Assembly (NCBI RefSeq): GCF_020687505.1
Contig: NZ_JAJEQT010000008.1
Strand: one strand, 5' to 3'
DNA: 64,000 nt
Source of the DNA: Coprococcus_C hominis
GTDB lineage: Bacteria; Bacillota; Clostridia; Lachnospirales; Lachnospiraceae
Shown here piece by piece: positions 61,073 through 64,000 of the stretch (positions within the stretch are counted from its first letter, which is position 1; every line of letters begins with the position of its first letter). The notes below the pieces were generated by a model, which did no database searches, was not told the origin of the DNA, and worked only from the letters and a program-made list of their open reading frames with translations. The translations under genes and the position numbers were made by a program.

Positions 61073-63582
61073 TATCTTCCTCCGCTTCTGTAATTAGTGA
61101 TCTGGTTCGCACGTACAATGATGTCATTTAATTTTGACTGTCCGATATATACCGGGATTACAATATCGCCTGCTGCCATTGCTGTCTGATTACCTGCAAG
61201 TGCGGCTTTCATCTCACGTGCCACGGCCGCAATCCATTTCTCGTTTTGATCAAGCGGTACAACCGCCTCGGCGCCATTACCTTCGAGCAAGCCGACCTGT
61301 CCCTTTGCAAGCACACCGCCTCGTTCCAATTGCGGTACTCCAAGCTTACTGATCTTTGACAGGCTGACACCCGGTATTTTGTTGATCACACCGATTACGG
61401 CATTGATTGCACCGATGAAGCCGTTTATGATTCCGATTGCCTTGGATAAGACAAAATTAACGGCTGTTTTTACTGCTCCGGAAATCGCATTGCCGATTGC
61501 CATACCTGCACTTTTGAAGATGCCTGTTACAGAGTTCCATACGCCTGAAAAGAAACCGCCTAATCGATTGAAGATACTTGTTATGCCATTCCACGCCTGT
61601 TGGAATATGCCTGTGAAGAAACTTCCAACCGTGCTGAATACATTCCTTATGCTTGACCATGCGTTTGTCGCAACGGACACGATTCCATTCCATATGCCTG
61701 TAAAGAAGCTTCCAATCGCCTGAAAAGCAGATGTGAAGAACTCCTTAAACGCCGTGACAAGCTGTGACACCTTCTCACAGAAAGATTCCCATACAAACTG
61801 TGCCACCTCAACGATTGCATCCCAGTTTTTAATTACTACGATAATTGCAGTGATCACAGCAATTACCGCAGCGGCAATCAGAAGAAACGGACCAATTGCA
61901 GTGACAACTCCGGTGATGGCCGGAATCATGGTTCCTGTAATAAACGTAGATGCGGTACCCATCCATGTTGTGATAGAACCGACTAAAGACACTATCTGAC
62001 CGCTAAATGTAATGATATGTCCCACCGATGATATGAGTGTTCCTATCACCACAAGTAGCGGTCCTATCGCCGCCGCTATTGCAGCAATCTTTACGATCTG
62101 CTGTTGTGTCTCCGGATCTAAGTCACGGAACTTTTGTACAAGCTCCTGTATTTTCCCGGCTATCTGCTGAACGATTGGCATCAAGATCTGACCGATTGAT
62201 ATTGCGCAGTTTTGGATCGCTGTCTTTGTCTTTTCAAACTGGATGGACGGATCCGAAGCTTCCAGCGTATCAAATGCTTGTTGCGCTGTACCTGCGGAAT
62301 TTCCAAGTTCTTTAACTGCACTTGTAAAATCTGTTGTATGCTGGGTTATTGTTGCCGCTGCCTTCGCGGCTTCCTGTGAACCAAACATATCTGCAAGACT
62401 CATTCCGCTACTGTCCGCTTCATTCTGTATAATCTGTAACACATCTGACAGATTATATCCCTCATTCATCAGCTCACTAAACGACTTGCCCGTCTTTTCT
62501 TTCAAGATGTTTGATGTCGTGCTTCCGGATTTCCCAAGTTCATTCAGCATACCATTGATGTAAGTTGTAGCTTCCGCTGTACCTATACCATTTTTCGTAG
62601 TTGTAACATATGCCGCACTTAACTGGTCCAAATTGACACCATACATCGCCGCTGTTGGAATAACTTTACCCATGGACGCACCCAGTTCATCTACAGTCGT
62701 TTTACCAAGATTCTGCGTTGTGATCAGCTTATCCGATACGGATGATACCTGATCTGCAGATAACCCATATGCATTTAAGGCTGTTGTAAGCGTATCCGTC
62801 GCCGTTGTCATGCTTGTAAATCCAGCTCTTGCAAGTACGTTTGCCTGTTCTACAAATCCAACAGCATCCTTGGTCGACTGACCTGCGGAGATTGCCTGAT
62901 ACGATGCTTCCGCAATCTCCGCAGCACCCATACCTGTACTGTCAGACAACGCCATAATCGAAGAGTCGAGATCATCTAACGGTGTCTGTGTTGTATCTGC
63001 GATTGTGGACAGCTTCGCCAATGCGGAAGAGTAGTCCGTCGCTTCTTTGACCGCCGCGGTACCTCCTGCCACAACCGGCATCGTAATTGTTGCTGTCATC
63101 TTTCCGCCAAGTGCCGATACCTTATCTCCTACACCTGTAACCTTTTCTCCAAGCCCGGATATGTTGTTGCCAACTTCCTTGATATGCGCGCCTGCTGCCT
63201 GCATCTGACTTCCCAGCACAGACGATGCCTGTCTTGCCTGCTTTTCCAGATTCGACAGCTCATTCGTCGTTGTAACAATTTCTGCCTGCAACGCATCGTA
63301 TTCACCCTGTGTGATGTTTCCAAGTTCAAGTTCTTTTTTTGCGGATTCGGCAGCCTGCTTCTCCATATCAAGTTTTTCTTTTGTTTCTTTGATTACTTCA
63401 TTCAAAGCATTCTGTTTTGCTTTGAGAAGATCCACATTTTTCGGATCAAGCTTGAGTGCTTTCTCCACCGAATTCAATTGACTTTTCGTTGTTTTGATCT
63501 CTGAATTGGCAGCTTTCAGCGCTTTAGTAAGCCCTGTTGTTTTTCCATCGATTTCAATTGTAATTCCCTTGATTTGTCCCAC
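61072..63582 (-). CDS. Phage tail tape measure protein
   Basis: 836 residues. N-terminal coiled coil (KALKAANSEIKTTKSQLNSVEKAL), a tape measure core (YSSALAKLSTIADTTQTPLD; SYQAISAGQSTKDAVGFVEQ; STLLVDG-like text absent), hydrophobic segments about 500-590, and tryptophan/Phe repeats IGSFFTGIWNGIV, VGSFFTGIFQQAWNGI, LGGFFSGVWNSV (640-690). It sets tail length and enters the host membrane during DNA delivery. Moderate length implies a tail of about 120 nm by the usual residue-to-length rule, an inference. Confidence 0.88.
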   Translation of the reverse strand: MGQIKGITIEIDGKTTGLTKALKAANSEIKTTKSQLNSVEKALKLDPKNVDLLKAKQNALNEVIKETKEKLDMEKQAAESAKKELELGNITQGEYDALQAEIVTTTNELSNLEKQARQASSVLGSQMQAAGAHIKEVGNNISGLGEKVTGVGDKVSALGGKMTATITMPVVAGGTAAVKEATDYSSALAKLSTIADTTQTPLDDLDSSIMALSDSTGMGAAEIAEASYQAISAGQSTKDAVGFVEQANVLARAGFTSMTTATDTLTTALNAYGLSADQVSSVSDKLITTQNLGKTTVDELGASMGKVIPTAAMYGVNLDQLSAAYVTTTKNGIGTAEATTYINGMLNELGKSGSTTSNILKEKTGKSFSELMNEGYNLSDVLQIIQNEADSSGMSLADMFGSQEAAKAAATITQHTTDFTSAVKELGNSAGTAQQAFDTLEASDPSIQFEKTKTAIQNCAISIGQILMPIVQQIAGKIQELVQKFRDLDPETQQQIVKIAAIAAAIGPLLVVIGTLISSVGHIITFSGQIVSLVGSITTWMGTASTFITGTMIPAITGVVTAIGPFLLIAAAVIAVITAIIVVIKNWDAIVEVAQFVWESFCEKVSQLVTAFKEFFTSAFQAIGSFFTGIWNGIVSVATNAWSSIRNVFSTVGSFFTGIFQQAWNGITSIFNRLGGFFSGVWNSVTGIFKSAGMAIGNAISGAVKTAVNFVLSKAIGIINGFIGAINAVIGVINKIPGVSLSKISKLGVPQLERGGVLAKGQVGLLEGNGAEAVVPLDQNEKWIAAVAREMKAALAGNQTAMAAGDIVIPVYIGQSKLNDIIVRANQITNYRSGGR

Positions 63583-63596
63583 GTAGCCACCCCCTT

Positions 63597-63770
63597 TTAC
63601 ATAGCTGCAAATTTGTCAAAGTCATCCTGTGTCGCCTTGAGTGGGTAGTTATACGTGTCGTTGCTGCTCTCAATCATCATGTCGAGCACATCTCCATGTG
63701 TTAACTCCTCAAGGTCCTGCATCGATATATGTAGTGAAAAAGCCCGCAGCATGAAGATGTTTGTATTCAT
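63597..63770 (-). CDS. Tail assembly chaperone, -1 frame extension
   Basis: From the ATG at 63770 it would encode 57 residues (MNTNIFMLRAFSLHISMQDL...), but the same frame is open back to a run of seven A at 63794-63800 within the upstream ORF. The ribosome site before the ATG is too close (GGGAG directly adjacent). As in lambda gpG/gpGT, a -1 slip at the A run would give the fusion SELKKRPKPT. Located just before the tape measure gene, as expected. Confidence 0.75.
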   Translation of the reverse strand: MNTNIFMLRAFSLHISMQDLEELTHGDVLDMMIESSNDTYNYPLKATQDDFDKFAAM

Positions 63771-63775
63771 CTCCC

Positions 63776-64000
63776 TTACTGTGGGCTTTGGTCTTTTTTT
63801 AGTTCACTTGTGGTCGTAATATTGCGATTCCATACATTCAAGATGGATGTAATTGCCGCGGGATTTTGGAAGTCTGCTTCTTCAAATTCTTCCATCCATG
63901 CAATGTACCCTTCTTCTGAAGCTTCCTTAATCTCCTTTCGGTTTTGCATGTTCATCACATACGCAAGCTTCGATGTATATTCAATAGCATCAAGCTTGTC
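63776..64000 (-). CDS. Tail assembly chaperone (gpG-like), partial
   Basis: The frame is open to the window edge, so the N-terminus is missing. Visible part ends ITTTSELKKDQSPQ after an acidic helical stretch (EEGYIAWMEEFEEADFQ). Position upstream of the tape measure gene and the slippery A7 near its end identify it as the zero-frame tail assembly chaperone. Confidence 0.75.
   Translation of the reverse strand, partial: DKLDAIEYTSKLAYVMNMQNRKEIKEASEEGYIAWMEEFEEADFQNPAAITSILNVWNRNITTTSELKKDQSPQ

Overview
The window looks like a chromosome segment of a low-to-mid GC Firmicute of class Clostridia, most likely a gut Lachnospiraceae. This rests on AGGAGG ribosome sites before most genes, TTGACA/TATAAT-type promoters, a small DUF951 protein, CarD, a YhdT/PanF pair and holin and tail proteins of clostridial siphophage type. 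The genus is an inference. Nearly every gene is on the minus strand; the two clear exceptions are a diguanylate cyclase (43202-45508) and a CobW-like GTPase (55552-56499).

Layout. 1-10.2 kb is an accessory stretch: a CPBP protease with a likely frameshift, an MBL hydrolase, an AraC regulator, a membrane S41 protease, two GNAT genes (one only a fragment), two Fic proteins (one with its catalytic core deleted), the pantothenate symporter pair yhdT-panF, and small or decayed ORFs. 10.2-12.8 kb holds hemA and a precorrin-2 dehydrogenase/HemC fusion that feed siroheme synthesis. 13.2-27.1 kb is one long sulfur operon read right to left: cysK, sulfate ABC transporter (sbp, cysT, cysW, cysA), APS reductase aprA-aprB, ATP sulfurylase cysD-cysN, metY, a small siroheme sulfite reductase, tusA, a thioredoxin, then a ThiS-like carrier, a ThiF-like E1 and a JAMM protease. 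It starts at a good promoter with repeated TTCCTAC/GTAGGAA half-sites and ends at a strong terminator. 27.2-31.5 kb is a MoxR/DUF58/transglutaminase operon. 31.5-34.6 kb has malic enzyme, two hypothetical genes and a radical SAM protein. 34.6-41.3 kb is a three-gene JetABC-like (Wadjet/MukBEF-type) SMC complex without JetD. 41.5-53.7 kb is mostly housekeeping: aldolase, CarD, a LacI-like/GGDEF protein, DUF951, HAD, CBS, DAHP synthase, an FtsX/ATPase ABC exporter, iron alcohol dehydrogenase and a zinc-ribbon/CinA protein. 53.8-55.3 kb has an IS200 remnant, a LytTR regulator with small partners and a holin. 56.7 kb to the window end is a prophage tail module: -1 frameshift tail chaperone, tape measure, tail proteins.

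How it works together. Sulfate is imported, activated to APS, reduced to sulfite by AprAB and then to sulfide by a ferredoxin-type sulfite reductase whose siroheme would come from the adjacent hem genes. The 3' end of the operon matches the protein-thiocarboxylate homocysteine route known from Wolinella succinogenes (HcyS, HcyD, HcyF, MetY, Sir): the carrier ends in GGGAF, so two residues must be removed before activation, and a JAMM protease is encoded two genes downstream. This is the most interesting system in the window. Second in interest are non-coding structures: two giant imperfect palindromes that each fill an intergenic gap, and a modular variable-stem hairpin family present both inside the cys operon and inside the prophage.
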